Shown: positions 19,587 to 30,256, counted from the stretch's first letter. The stretch: DNA of 64,000 nucleotides from Gemmobacter caeruleus (GCF_008271655.1 NZ_VKKX01000022.1:186001-250000), one strand, 5' to 3'. Numbers and translations: made by a program. The notes: a model not told the origin generated them from the letters alone.

Positions 19587-20039
19587 TTACTTCTGCGGGA
19601 TGCGCAGGTTCTGGCCCGGATAGATCTTGTCGGGATGTTTCAGCATGGGCTTGTTGGCCTCGAAGATCTCATTGTAGCGGTTGGCATTGCCCAGCGTCGC
19701 CTTTGCGATGGCCGACAGCGTGTCGCCCTTTTTCACCGTATAGAACACCGGCTGCGGGGCGGCAGCGGGCATCTCGGCCTCGACCTCGGCCACACCGGCG
19801 ACATTGCCGACGGCGAGGATGACCTTTTCCTGATCTTCGGGCGTGGCGGCGGTGCCGTCGATCTTTACCTTGTCGCCGGTGACGGTGATCTTCACATCCT
19901 TGGCGTCAAGGCCGAGCTTCTGCACCTCTTGCTTCAGTGCCTCTTCCTTGGCGGCGGCGGCTTCGGGCGCCTCGGCGGCTTCGGCCTTGGAGCCGAACAG
20001 CGACGATCCCGCATCCTTCACGAATGACCAAAGACCCAT
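19587..20039 (-). CDS. BON and LysM domain protein (Kbp/YgaU-like)
   Basis: At 150 residues it matches the E. coli potassium-binding protein Kbp (YgaU) in length and order: N-terminal MGLWSFVKDAGSSLFG, a BON domain (about residues 35-85, DAKDVKITVTGDKVKIDGTAATPEDQE) and a C-terminal LysM (about 100-148, YTVKKGDTLSAIAKATLGN). There is no signal peptide, consistent with the cytoplasmic Kbp. Potassium binding is likely by homology but unproven here. Between the start and the BON domain is an Ala/Glu helix. The start is fixed by homology. Confidence 0.88.
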   Translation of the reverse strand: MGLWSFVKDAGSSLFGSKAEAAEAPEAAAAKEEALKQEVQKLGLDAKDVKITVTGDKVKIDGTAATPEDQEKVILAVGNVAGVAEVEAEMPAAAPQPVFYTVKKGDTLSAIAKATLGNANRYNEIFEANKPMLKHPDKIYPGQNLRIPQK

Positions 20040-20154
20040 GGGTGAACTCCTTTCACACAGGCGCGGCCCTTGCCGCGCGGAACAGGGGCAGCATGGCGCC
20101 ACAACCGGCGCGGGTCCAGTGAAAGATATGTCGCAAAATTCCCCGCAGGCGGGA

Positions 20155-21948
20155 TCAGACCTGCCCGTCGGTGAATTGCAGCCGGGCGAGGCGCGCATAA
20201 AGCCCGCCCTCGGCCACCAGCGCGTCATGCTTGCCCTGCGCCACGATCCGGCCCTGATCGAAGACCACGATCCGGTCGGCGCGTTTCACCGTGGCCAGGC
20301 GATGCGCCACCACCAGCACGGTGCGGCCCCGGGCCAGCCGCTCCACCGCCTCTTGCACGGCGCGTTCGCTTTCGGCGTCGAGCGCCGAGGTCGCCTCATC
20401 CAGCAGCAGCACCGGCGCGTCGCGCAGGATCGCGCGGGCAATGGCGATGCGCTGTTTCTGCCCGCCCGACAGCATCACGCCGCGTTCGCCCAGAAAGGTG
20501 TCATAGCCCTGTGGCAGCGCCGAAAGGAAATCATGCGCGGCGGCGGCGCGGGCGGCGTCCTCCACCTCGGCATCGCTGGCGCCGGGGCGGCCAAAGCGGA
20601 TGTTGTCGCGCGCCGAGGCCGCAAAGATCACCGGGTCTTGCGGCACCAGCGCCAGCGCCTGCCGGAAATCGCCGCGCGCCATCGCCCGCAGGTCGATGCC
20701 ATCCAGCGTCACGCGGCCGCCCTGCGGATCGTAGAACCGCATCAGCAATTGCAGGATCGTGGTCTTGCCCGCCCCCGAAGGCCCGACCAGCGCCACCGTC
20801 TCGCCCGGGGCCACATGCAGATCGACCCCGTTCAAGGCCGAGACATCGGGCCGGGTCGGATAGGCGAATTGCACCCCTTCGAAGCCGATCTCGCCACGCG
20901 CGGGGCGCGGCAGTGCGCGGGGCGCAGCCGGATCGCGCACGCTGTCTTCGGTTTCCAGCAATTCGACCAGACGTTCGGTCGCGCCGGCGGCACGCTGCAA
21001 TTCGCCCCAGATCTCGGACAGCGCGCCGACCGCGCCGGCCACCATCACGGCATAGATCACGAATTGCACCAGTTCGCCCGCGCTCATGGCGCCGCCGCGC
21101 ACATCGCGCGCGCCGATCCACAAGACACCCACGATGCCCGCGAAGACAAGAAAGATCACGATGATCGTCATCAGGGCGCGGGTGCCGATGCGATCCTTGG
21201 CCGAGGCATAGGATTTCTCGGTCACCTCGGCGAAACGCGCGCGGGTCTGCGGCTCATGCGTGAAGGCCTGCACGGTCTGCGCGGCCTGCAACGCCTCGGC
21301 CGCCGCACCCGAGGAGGTGGCGATCCAGTCCTGGTTGTCGCGGCTCAGCTTGCGCAGGCGCCGCCCCATCACCACGATCGGCACGATGACCACCGGTACG
21401 ATCAGCAGCACAAGCCCGGTCAGCTTGGGCGAGGTCCAGAACAGGAACCCCATGCCCCCGATCAGCAGCAACACATTGCGCAGCGCGACCGAGACGGACG
21501 ATCCGATGACCGACAGGATCAGCGTCGTGTCGGTGGTCAGGCGCGACAGCACCTCGCCCGTCAGGATGCGTTCATAGAAGGCGGGGCTTTGGCCCAGCAC
21601 GCGGTCGAACAGCGCGCGGCGGATATCGGCCACCACCCGTTCGCCCAGCCGGGTGACGAGGTAATAGCGCAGCCCCGTGCCCAGGGCGAGCGCCGCGGCA
21701 ATCGCCAGCGCCGCGCCGAAATACTCATCCAGCAGCGCCGCCGTGCCGGTGTTGAAATTGTCCACCACCCGGCGCACCGCCAGCGGCAAGATCAGGCTGA
21801 CCCCCGCCGTCAGGGTCAGCGCGCCGAACGCCCCCAGGATCAGCCCGCGATAAGGCGCCAGAAACGGCCGCAGCCCGCTGAGTGCCCCCACCCGCCGCGA
21901 TGCGGCGCGATCGGATGTCACATCGGTCATTCCCGGGGCTCTGGCCAT
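20155..21948 (-). CDS. ABC exporter, transmembrane and ATPase domains fused (MsbA-like)
   Basis: A 597-residue half-transporter expected to dimerise in the inner membrane. Six transmembrane helices occupy about residues 40-330, followed by the nucleotide-binding domain with Walker A GPSGAGKTT, Q-loop ALVPQDP, signature MLSGGQKQR, Walker B VLLLDEATSALD and switch VAHRL. Lipid A, lipid or drug export are all possible; the ABCB bacterial subgroup is most likely. The start at 21948 has AGGAGAG upstream. It is read alone, diverging from the HAD gene at 22110. Confidence 0.87.
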   Translation of the reverse strand: MARAPGMTDVTSDRAASRRVGALSGLRPFLAPYRGLILGAFGALTLTAGVSLILPLAVRRVVDNFNTGTAALLDEYFGAALAIAAALALGTGLRYYLVTRLGERVVADIRRALFDRVLGQSPAFYERILTGEVLSRLTTDTTLILSVIGSSVSVALRNVLLLIGGMGFLFWTSPKLTGLVLLIVPVVIVPIVVMGRRLRKLSRDNQDWIATSSGAAAEALQAAQTVQAFTHEPQTRARFAEVTEKSYASAKDRIGTRALMTIIVIFLVFAGIVGVLWIGARDVRGGAMSAGELVQFVIYAVMVAGAVGALSEIWGELQRAAGATERLVELLETEDSVRDPAAPRALPRPARGEIGFEGVQFAYPTRPDVSALNGVDLHVAPGETVALVGPSGAGKTTILQLLMRFYDPQGGRVTLDGIDLRAMARGDFRQALALVPQDPVIFAASARDNIRFGRPGASDAEVEDAARAAAAHDFLSALPQGYDTFLGERGVMLSGGQKQRIAIARAILRDAPVLLLDEATSALDAESERAVQEAVERLARGRTVLVVAHRLATVKRADRIVVFDQGRIVAQGKHDALVAEGGLYARLARLQFTDGQV

Positions 21949-22109
21949 GGCATCTCTCCTGTCTCGCGCCTTGGGGTTTAGGCGGGCACGGCCCCCGGGG
22001 CAAGCGCGACCTGTCGCCGCTGGTCGGGACCATGGTCGCAAGCGCGCCGCCGGTCGGGGGTTCACCTTGCCGCGCCGCTGTGCCACGCTGCCCGGGGGAG
22101 GTGACCGGA

Positions 22110-22784
22110 ATGCCGATCAAGACCGTGATCTTCGATGCCTATGGCACATTGTTCGACGTGGATGCCGCCGCACGCGAGGCGGCGCGCAGTCACCCGGTTC
22201 TGGCGGAATGCTGGCCCCGACTGTCGGCCGACTGGCGGCGCAAGCAGCTGGAATATAGCTGGCTGCGCAGCCTGATGGGGCTGCATGCCGGCTTTGACAG
22301 CGTGACCGCCGATGCGCTGGATTGGGCCCTGGATGCGCAGGGGCTGGCGGATGTGGCGCTGCGCCGGCGGTTGCTCGACCTCTATCAGGCGCTGCCGGCC
22401 TACCCGGAGGTGCCGGCGGTGCTGGAGACGCTCGCCGCGCGGCGGGTGCCGGCGGCGATCCTGACCAATGGCACGCCGGGCATGGTGGCGCGCGCCGTCG
22501 CCGCGGCCGGGCTGGAAAGCCGCTTTGCCACGCTGCTGAGCGTGGAATCGGTCGGCATCTTCAAGCCCGCGCCGCGCGTCTATGATCTGGTGCTGGAACG
22601 CTTTGCCGTGGAACCCGCCGCCGTCCTGTTCGTTTCCTCGAACGGCTGGGATATCGCGGGGGCCGGCGCCTTTGGGTTTCGCACGCTCTGGGTGAACCGC
22701 GCCGGGCTGCCGGTAGACCGCCTGCCCCACCGACCGGCGCGGATCGCGCCCGACCTGACCACCCTGATGGACGACCTTGCATGA
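22110..22784 (+). CDS. haloacid dehalogenase type II
   Basis: A 224-residue HAD-superfamily hydrolase of the L-2-haloacid dehalogenase type. Nucleophile Asp9 sits in VIFDAYGTLFDV, LTNGTPGMV provides motif II, FKPAPRVYDL the motif III lysine, and VSSNGWDIAGAGAFGF motif IV with the Asn-Trp and Asp characteristic of type II dehalogenases. The natural substrate may not be halogenated. GGGGGAGG precedes the start. Its TGA overlaps the ATG of the next gene, so HAD, hydrolase and dehydratase form a coupled three-gene operon. Confidence 0.88.
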   Translation: MPIKTVIFDAYGTLFDVDAAAREAARSHPVLAECWPRLSADWRRKQLEYSWLRSLMGLHAGFDSVTADALDWALDAQGLADVALRRRLLDLYQALPAYPEVPAVLETLAARRVPAAILTNGTPGMVARAVAAAGLESRFATLLSVESVGIFKPAPRVYDLVLERFAVEPAAVLFVSSNGWDIAGAGAFGFRTLWVNRAGLPVDRLPHRPARIAPDLTTLMDDLA

Positions 22785-23617
22785 CCGATTACTTCACCGC
22801 CGCCGATGGCGCGCGTCTGGCCTACCGCGACGAGACCCTGGGCGCGGGCGGGACTGTGCCGCTTTTGTGCCTGTCGGGGCTGACCCGCACCATGGCCGAT
22901 TTCGACTACATGATCCCGCATCTGCCGCCGCTGCGCCTGATCCGCATGGATTATCGCGGCCGGGGCGCCAGCGACCGGACCGGCGCCGCCAGCTATACCG
23001 TGCCACAAGAGGCGCAGGATGCGCTGCGGCTGCTGGATCATCTGGGGATCGACCGCGCCGCCGTGCTGGGCACCTCGCGCGGGGGGTTGATCGCGATGTT
23101 CCTGGCCGCGACGGCGAAGGACCGGCTGGCGGGCGTCGCGCTGAACGATGTGGGGCCGGTGATCGAGCGCAAGGGGCTGGAGCGGATCTTCGATTATCTG
23201 GGCCGCAACCCCGCCGCCCGCACGCATGAGGCGCTGGCCGCCGCCCTGCCCGGCGTGATGCCCGGCTTTGCCAATGTCCCGCCCGCGCGGTGGCTGGAGG
23301 AGGCGCAGATCCATTACCGGGCCGAGGGGCGCGGCTTGCAGATCACCTATGACCCGGCGCTGCGCGAGGCCTTCATCGCCGCTTTCGAGGGGCCGCCGGT
23401 CGATCTCTGGCCCTTGTTCGACGCGATGGCGGGGCTGCCGCTGGCGCTGATCCGGGGGGCGAACAGCGACCTTCTGTCCGAGGCGACCACCGCCGAGATG
23501 CGCCGGCGCCGCCCCGACATGATCTTTGCCGATGTGCCCGACCGCGCGCATATCCCCTTTCTGGACGAGCCGGAATCGGTGGCGGCGCTGCACGCCTGGC
23601 TGGGGCGTCTGGCATGA
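22781..23617 (+). CDS. alpha/beta hydrolase
   Basis: A 278-residue hydrolase. The nucleophile elbow is LGTSRGGLIAM with Ser99, an oxyanion region lies at CLSGLTRTMADFDY, and His257 in DRAHIPFLDEPE completes the triad. It resembles ester- or dienelactone-type hydrolases; substrate unknown. Start and stop overlap both neighbours by 4 nt (ATGA at 22781 and again at 23614). Confidence 0.87.
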   Translation: MTDYFTAADGARLAYRDETLGAGGTVPLLCLSGLTRTMADFDYMIPHLPPLRLIRMDYRGRGASDRTGAASYTVPQEAQDALRLLDHLGIDRAAVLGTSRGGLIAMFLAATAKDRLAGVALNDVGPVIERKGLERIFDYLGRNPAARTHEALAAALPGVMPGFANVPPARWLEEAQIHYRAEGRGLQITYDPALREAFIAAFEGPPVDLWPLFDAMAGLPLALIRGANSDLLSEATTAEMRRRRPDMIFADVPDRAHIPFLDEPESVAALHAWLGRLA

Positions 23618-24588
23618 CCGACATTTCCCGCATCGAGGCCGCGGCCTTTCGCCTGCAAGGTCATGCGCTGCGCACGCCGCTGCTGGGTTCGGCGCTGCTG
23701 AACGAAATTGCCGGGCGGCGGGTCTGGCTCAAGGCCGAATGCCTGCAACATACCGGATCGTTCAAGTTCCGGGGCGGCTGGGCGGCGGTATCTGCGCTGT
23801 CGCCCGAGGCGCGGGCGCAGGGGGTGATCGCCTATTCCTCGGGCAATCACGCGCAGGGAGTGGCGCTGGCGGCGCAACGCCATGGCGCGCCCTGCGTCAT
23901 CGTGATGCCGGCCGATGCGCCGCCGGTCAAGATCGCCAACACGCGGGACTATGGCGCCGAGGTGGTGCTGTATGACCGCGCCCGCGACAATCGCGATGCC
24001 ATCGGCGCGCGCATCGCGGCGGAACGCGGGCTGACGCTGATCAAGCCGTTTGACGATGCCGAGGTGATCGCGGGGCAAGGCAGTTGCGGGCTGGAAATCG
24101 CCGAACAGGCGACCGAGCTGGGCATCCGCGAGGCCGATGTGCTGGTCTGTTGCGGCGGCGGGGGGCTGGCCTCGGGCGTGGCGCTGGCGCTGGAAAGCCG
24201 CGCGCCCGGCCTGCGGGTGCGCACGGCCGAGCCGGAGGGCTTTGACGACATGGCGCGCAGCCTGGCCAGCGGCCGCGTGCAGCGCAATGACGCCGCCAGC
24301 GGGTCGATCTGCGACGCGATCCTGACCCCTGCCCCGGGCGCGCTGACCTTCCCGATCCTCAGCCGTCTGGCCGGGCCGGGGCTGGTGGTCAGCGATGCCG
24401 AGGCGCTGCGCGCGATGGCGCTGGCCTGGCTGCGGCTGAAAGTGGTGCTGGAGCCCGGCGGCGCGGTGGCGCTGGCCGCCGCGCTGTTCCGCCCCGACCA
24501 GATCGCGGGCGAGGATGTGATCTGCATCGGGTCGGGCGGGAATGTCGATCTGGCGGTGTTCCGGCAGGCGCTGGCCAGGCTGGACTGA
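23614..24588 (+). CDS. threonine/serine dehydratase family (PLP)
   Basis: A fold-type II PLP enzyme of 324 residues. The Schiff-base lysine is Lys51 in TGSFKFRGGW, the phosphate-binding glycine loop is CCGGGGLASG, and the tail SGGNVDL is typical. The absence of a regulatory ACT domain makes it a catabolic threonine/serine deaminase or a serine/hydroxyaspartate-type enzyme rather than biosynthetic IlvA. It closes the coupled HAD-hydrolase-dehydratase operon; a 58-bp hairpin element follows. Confidence 0.87.
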   Translation: MTDISRIEAAAFRLQGHALRTPLLGSALLNEIAGRRVWLKAECLQHTGSFKFRGGWAAVSALSPEARAQGVIAYSSGNHAQGVALAAQRHGAPCVIVMPADAPPVKIANTRDYGAEVVLYDRARDNRDAIGARIAAERGLTLIKPFDDAEVIAGQGSCGLEIAEQATELGIREADVLVCCGGGGLASGVALALESRAPGLRVRTAEPEGFDDMARSLASGRVQRNDAASGSICDAILTPAPGALTFPILSRLAGPGLVVSDAEALRAMALAWLRLKVVLEPGGAVALAAALFRPDQIAGEDVICIGSGGNVDLAVFRQALARLD

Positions 24589-24610
24589 GGCCCGCGCGGG
24601 ATGGTGACCG

Positions 24611-24668
24611 CCGGAGGGGTTTTGCACCCCTCCGGACCTCCCCGCAGGATATTTGTGAACAGATGAAG
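24611..24668 (+). repeat. 58-bp intergenic hairpin element, copy 1
   Basis: A 10-bp perfect stem (CCGGAGGGGT at 24611-24620 with ACCCCTCCGG at 24626-24635, loop TTTGC) followed by a conserved 33-base tail containing GCAGGATATTT and GAACAGATGAAG. It differs from the other two copies by a single base (G instead of T in the ATTTTTGAAC stretch). It lies between the convergent dehydratase and lepA genes, so it may act as a bidirectional terminator, though no T-run follows the stem. Confidence 0.85.
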
Positions 24669-24673
24669 AAGGG

Positions 24674-26473
<1,800 letters not shown>

Positions 26474-26847
26474 GGGCGCGCGTATAGCTTCAAAACGCCA
26501 TGCCGGGAAGGGGGAGTTGCGAGGCACAGCGAAGTGCTGGCCCCAGGATCCGCCTCCGGGGCACTTCAGCGCCGCCCAGACCTGCCAAATTCGATGGCAA
26601 GGCCGCCTCACAGAGGGGGAAATTTACGCCAAAACAATCACAAGTCATTGTTTCCAAATGATACACAGCCGGAATTCACGACAAAATCAACAACTTGCCG
26701 CGCGACCTTAATGTAAACGCGAATTCGCCGCAAATTTGCCTCAATTTGACAAGGCCGCCCGCTTGGCTCATGCCCATCCTATGGGGCGCATCTCTGCCAA
26801 AGGCCCCCTGCCGCCTGCCAGCGTCGCAATCATTAGGGGGATTTGCC
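26474..26847. other. intergenic region between lepA and the Hint gene
   Basis: 374 nt without a convincing gene. The part nearest lepA is GC-rich and featureless. From about 26620 it turns AT-rich and carries a palindrome at 26632-26653 and a perfect -35 hexamer TTGACA at 26746-26751, although no good -10 lies 16-18 nt beyond it. It must hold the divergent promoters for lepA and the Hint gene. Confidence 0.6.
26632..26653. promoter_or_regulatory. candidate operator palindrome AAACAAT-N8-ATTGTTT
   Basis: A perfect 7-bp inverted repeat with an 8-bp spacer in the AT-rich part of the lepA-Hint gap. The size suits a dimeric regulator. A weaker repeat (TCATT-N7-AATGA) overlaps its right half. No regulator is identified. 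Confidence 0.35.
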
Positions 26848-27993
26848 ATGCCGACCAGCACGGTCAACTGGCTCTGGATCGGGAATGTGTCGGCCATCGA
26901 CACCACGCCTGGAACGAATGTCACGCAAACACAGCTCAACGCAGCCGGAATGAGCGGCTATTCCGTCACCGGCCCCGCCAACATCGCCCCGGTTGCCGTC
27001 ACCGGCAGCACCGTCACCAGTGGCAGCACGCAGGTTTTCACCGCGCCGTTCAACCCGGTGGGCGGCTTTGTCAGCCAGTTCAGCTTTGACAGCCCGACCA
27101 CGGCCGGCACCATCGGCGGCCAGACCATCCAGACCACGTTCCGCGGCGACATCACCATCACCATGCCCGACGGCTCGACCTCGAACCAGGTCGCCACCAT
27201 CGTGCAAATGTCGAATGGCGATGTGTTCCTGCGGCCCAATGCGCAATTCCTGTCAACCTGGGACGGCATCAACGCGCTGCAAACCATCACCATCACGCAG
27301 GCCACGCCCTTCCCCTCGAACACCGTGCTGAATTCGGTGATCTCCTTCAGCCCCGACATTTTCGACGTGGTGATCCCCTGCTTCACCGCCGGCACGATGA
27401 TCGAGACCGCTACCGGCCTGCGCCCGGTGGAAAGCCTGCGCGTGGGTGATCTCATCCGCACCGCCGATCACGGCTTGCAGCCGCTGCGCTGGATCGGGCG
27501 GCGCGATCTGCTGGCCACCGCGCTGGAGGCCGACCCGCAGCTTTGCCCCGTGGCCATCGCGCCCGGCGCGCTTGGCCCCAACCTGCCCGCCACGCCGCTG
27601 CTGGTGTCGGGCCAACACCGCATGCTGGTGCGCTCGCGCATTGCCGCGCGCATGTTCGAGGTCGAGGAAGTGCTGGTCGCCGCGGTGCAATTGGTCGGCC
27701 TGCCCGGCATTACCCTCGCCCCGCCGCAGGCTGTCACCTATCTGCACCTGCTCTTTGACCGGCACGAGGTGGTCTTTGCGAATGGGGCCCCCAGCGAGAG
27801 CCTCTATCCCGGCCCGGTCGCGCTCAAGTCCCTGGGCACACGGGCAGTGGAGGAGATTCTCAAACTGTTTCCCGATCTCGCCCAATGCGACAGCTTCCGC
27901 CTGCATCCGGCGCGGCCTCTGGTGCGCGGACGGCAGGGCCGGCACATGGCCGAACGCCATCTGAAGAACGCGGTCAGCCTGCTGGCAGCCTGA
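26848..27993 (+). CDS. Hint-domain (Hedgehog/intein) protein
   Basis: A 381-residue protein of a type common in Rhodobacteraceae. Residues 1-175 are a Thr/Ser/Gly-rich beta region without cysteines, then a Hint_2 domain begins at Cys178 in VVIPCFTAGTMIETATGLRPVESLRVGDLI, the position of the self-cleaving nucleophile. The block continues through ADHGLQPLRWIGRR and SGQHRMLV. About 140 residues follow with VTYLHLLFDRHEVV and a final RHLKNAVSLLAA. Autoproteolysis and possible release of the N-terminal part are inferred. No Sec signal peptide is seen, so type I export or cytoplasmic action are both open. AGGGGG precedes the start. Confidence 0.83.
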   Translation: MPTSTVNWLWIGNVSAIDTTPGTNVTQTQLNAAGMSGYSVTGPANIAPVAVTGSTVTSGSTQVFTAPFNPVGGFVSQFSFDSPTTAGTIGGQTIQTTFRGDITITMPDGSTSNQVATIVQMSNGDVFLRPNAQFLSTWDGINALQTITITQATPFPSNTVLNSVISFSPDIFDVVIPCFTAGTMIETATGLRPVESLRVGDLIRTADHGLQPLRWIGRRDLLATALEADPQLCPVAIAPGALGPNLPATPLLVSGQHRMLVRSRIAARMFEVEEVLVAAVQLVGLPGITLAPPQAVTYLHLLFDRHEVVFANGAPSESLYPGPVALKSLGTRAVEEILKLFPDLAQCDSFRLHPARPLVRGRQGRHMAERHLKNAVSLLAA

Positions 27994-28178
27994 TCGCCAC
28001 CGCATCTGGTGGTGGGGCCAGCCCCCGCCACCAGCCCTGCTCCACTCCGCGCAGGTTCGGCCAAATCCCGCCGAGGCACCAAGCCGGATTGAAATTTTCA
28101 CCCCGGATCGTCATAATCGCTGCCAGAAAATGACCAGTGGCGGAGGCAAAACCCCGCCCACCGGCAAGAGGCAGAGAC

Positions 28179-28487
28179 ATGAAGAAACCCTATCTGGCGG
28201 GCGCCCTCTCGGCGCTTGTGCTTTCCCTTGCAACCAGCGCGGCCATGGCCGGCCCGATCGAGCGCGCCTGCGCCGCGTCGGCCAATGGCAATCGTGCGGT
28301 TTGCGGCTGCATCCAGCAGGTCGCGGACATGACGCTGCGCGGGGGCGACCAGCGGCGCGCGGCCAAGCTGATGAAAGACCCCGATCTGGCGCATGACGTC
28401 TGGGTGTCGAAGCGGCAGGCCGATGACGAATTCTGGGATCGCTACAAGAATTTCGGCCAGATGGCCGAGGCCTATTGCGCCCAGTGA
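28179..28487 (+). CDS. small secreted protein of unknown function
   Basis: A 102-residue protein with a clear signal peptide (MKKPYLAGALSALVLSLATSAAMAG). The mature part has four cysteines: ERACAASANGNRAVCGCIQQVADM near its start and one at the extreme C-terminus (AEAYCAQ), which suggests two disulfides in the periplasm. The stretch RACAASANGNRAVCGCIQ recurs in other Rhodobacteraceae proteins of unknown role to my knowledge. The ATG at 28179 is preferred over in-frame upstream starts because the signal peptide begins there. Confidence 0.75.
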   Translation: MKKPYLAGALSALVLSLATSAAMAGPIERACAASANGNRAVCGCIQQVADMTLRGGDQRRAAKLMKDPDLAHDVWVSKRQADDEFWDRYKNFGQMAEAYCAQ

Positions 28488-28488
28488 C

Positions 28489-28965
28489 TCAGCGTCCCCT
28501 GTAGGGGGACCGGGCCAGCGCGGCGATCAGCCCGTCGCTGGCTATTTCGCACAGATCGACCGTGAGGTCATAGGTGCCGCTATACCAGGGGTCGGGCATT
28601 TCGGCATGGCCGCAGCCCGGCGCGTGATCCAGAAACATCTCTGGCCGCGGCCCCTGCCCGGCCTGGCGCCAGAGCGCGGTCGCATCGACCAGATTGCGGC
28701 GATCCATCACCAGCACCCGGTCAAAGCGCGCGAAATCCGCGACGGTCAACCGGCGCGAGCGCAGCCCGCCGAGATCATAGCCCCGCGCCAGGGCGGCGGC
28801 GCGCATCGGCGGGTGCGGCGCCTCGCCCGCATGCCAGGCATCGGTGCCCGCGCTGTCGGCGGTGACGGCCAGCCCGGCAGCGGTGGCGCGCTGGCGGAAC
28901 ACGACCTCGGCCGTGGGCGATCGGCAGATATTGCCAAGGCAGACAAAGAGAATAGCCTGTTTCAT
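28489..28965 (-). CDS. low-molecular-weight protein tyrosine phosphatase
   Basis: A 158-residue cytoplasmic phosphatase. The P-loop CLGNICRS (Cys9 to Arg15, CX5R) opens the protein and the general acid Asp lies in DPWYSGTYDL. Length and layout match the family. Targets are unknown; in other bacteria such enzymes act on tyrosine kinases of polysaccharide synthesis or on arginine phosphate. It diverges from cobB across 29 bp, so the two share a regulatory region. Confidence 0.92.
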   Translation of the reverse strand: MKQAILFVCLGNICRSPTAEVVFRQRATAAGLAVTADSAGTDAWHAGEAPHPPMRAAALARGYDLGGLRSRRLTVADFARFDRVLVMDRRNLVDATALWRQAGQGPRPEMFLDHAPGCGHAEMPDPWYSGTYDLTVDLCEIASDGLIAALARSPYRGR

Positions 28966-28994
28966 GGGTCTTGGTCTGCCACGGAGGTCGCAAT

Positions 28995-29705
28995 ATGAAA
29001 AGCCCTGTCGGAAGGCTGGTCATCCTGACCGGCGCCGGGATCAGCGCCGAAAGCGGGCTTGGCACCTTTCGCGACCGGGACGGGCTCTGGACGCGGCACG
29101 ACCTGTCCAAGGTGGCCACGCCCGAAGGCTTTGCCGAAGATCCGGCGCGGGTGCATGCCTTTTACAATGCCCGCCGCGCCAATGCCCGGGCGGCGGCGCC
29201 CAATGCCGCCCATCTGGCGCTGGCAGCACTGGAGCGGCGATGGTCGGGCGACTTCCTGATCGTGACACAGAATGTGGATGACCTGCATGAACGTGCGGGG
29301 TCGCGCAATGTGCTGCATATGCACGGGGTATTGGAGGGCGCGCTTTGCGCCGGCTGCGGGCATCGCTGGCCGGCGTCGGCGGTGATGGCGGCCGATGATC
29401 CCTGCCCCGCCTGTGCCGCGCCCCGGACCCGGCCCGACATCGTCTGGTTCGGCGAATATCCCTATCAGATGGAGCGGATCTGGCAGGCATTGCGCGCCGC
29501 CGATCTGTTCGTGGCCATCGGCACATCGGGCACGGTCTATCCGGCGGCGGCCTTTGCGCAGGATGCCGCGCGGGCCGGGGCGGAGTGTCTGGAACTGAAT
29601 GCCGAGGCCAGCGCCGTGGCCTCGGATTTTCATGCGCTGCGCATCGGGCCGGCCACGCGGCTGGTGCCCGAATGGGTGGCGGAATGGCGCGACGGCCCGG
29701 GCTGA
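28995..29705 (+). CDS. cobB: NAD-dependent protein deacylase (sirtuin)
   Basis: Class III sirtuin of 236 residues: ILTGAGISAESGLGTFRD for NAD binding, TQNVDDLHERAG, the catalytic His in HMHG, a zinc site CAGC…CPAC, and GTSGTVYPAAAF. FGEYP precedes the ribose-binding loop. It deacylates lysines on enzymes such as acetyl-CoA synthetase. Start chosen at 28995, with GGAGG upstream; a longer in-frame start at 28971 lacks one. Compare the SIR2-like protein at 13296, which lacks the zinc site. Confidence 0.93.
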   Translation: MKSPVGRLVILTGAGISAESGLGTFRDRDGLWTRHDLSKVATPEGFAEDPARVHAFYNARRANARAAAPNAAHLALAALERRWSGDFLIVTQNVDDLHERAGSRNVLHMHGVLEGALCAGCGHRWPASAVMAADDPCPACAAPRTRPDIVWFGEYPYQMERIWQALRAADLFVAIGTSGTVYPAAAFAQDAARAGAECLELNAEASAVASDFHALRIGPATRLVPEWVAEWRDGPG

Positions 29706-29726
29706 GCCCGCCGCCGCGCCCAGCAC

Positions 29727-30221
29727 TCAGTTGGAGGCGCCGTGCTTGTGGCCCATGCCCTCGCCCTGCATGCCGCCCATCATCCCGTCCTGGCGGACCA
29801 GATCGACCGGCACTTCGACCTGCATCACACCGGCCTTTTCAAAGGTCAGCGTCAGCATCACCTTTTCATCCTGCACCAGCGCGCGGTTCAGGCCCAGCAG
29901 CATCACATGATCGCCGCCCCGGGCAAGCGCATGGCTGGAACGGGCGGGAATCGCAAAGCCCTCGGGCACCTCCACCATCTGCATGACACCATTGGCATCC
30001 TGCTTGTGGGTGTGCAATTCCACCTTGGCGGCGACATCCGAGGCGGCCGAGATCAGCCGGTCATCGGCATCGCTCTGATTCTCGATCACCATGAAGGCAG
30101 CACCGGATTTCGCCATCATGGACGAGGCCCGCGCATAGGCATCAGCGATGACAATACCATCGGCCAGGGCCGGCAGCGCGAACAGGGCCACAGCCGTGGC
30201 CATAAGGGTTTTCTTCAGCAT
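29727..30221 (-). CDS. periplasmic copper chaperone PCuAC-like
   Basis: A 164-residue exported protein (signal peptide MLKKTLMATAVALFALPALA) of the PCu(A)C family, which delivers Cu(I) to the CuA site of cytochrome oxidase. The metal motif H-x10-M-x21-HxM is recognisable as ELHTHKQDANGVMQMVEV followed by HALARGGDHVM. An extra Met/His-rich tail (MMGGMQGEGMGHKHG) could bind more copper. The start at 30221 has AAGGA 7 nt upstream; the ATG at 30227 lies too close to that site. It sits just downstream of the DUF2946-like gene, in a likely copper operon. Confidence 0.9.
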   Translation of the reverse strand: MLKKTLMATAVALFALPALADGIVIADAYARASSMMAKSGAAFMVIENQSDADDRLISAASDVAAKVELHTHKQDANGVMQMVEVPEGFAIPARSSHALARGGDHVMLLGLNRALVQDEKVMLTLTFEKAGVMQVEVPVDLVRQDGMMGGMQGEGMGHKHGASN

Positions 30222-30256
30222 TTTCATATCCTTGATCTGTCTGTTTCGGAACGGAA

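Noticed and set aside
17504-24588. Treating the acyl-CoA synthetase to dehydratase region as one catabolic island
   Set aside because: The genes face different directions and only the last three are coupled; no shared substrate is evident.
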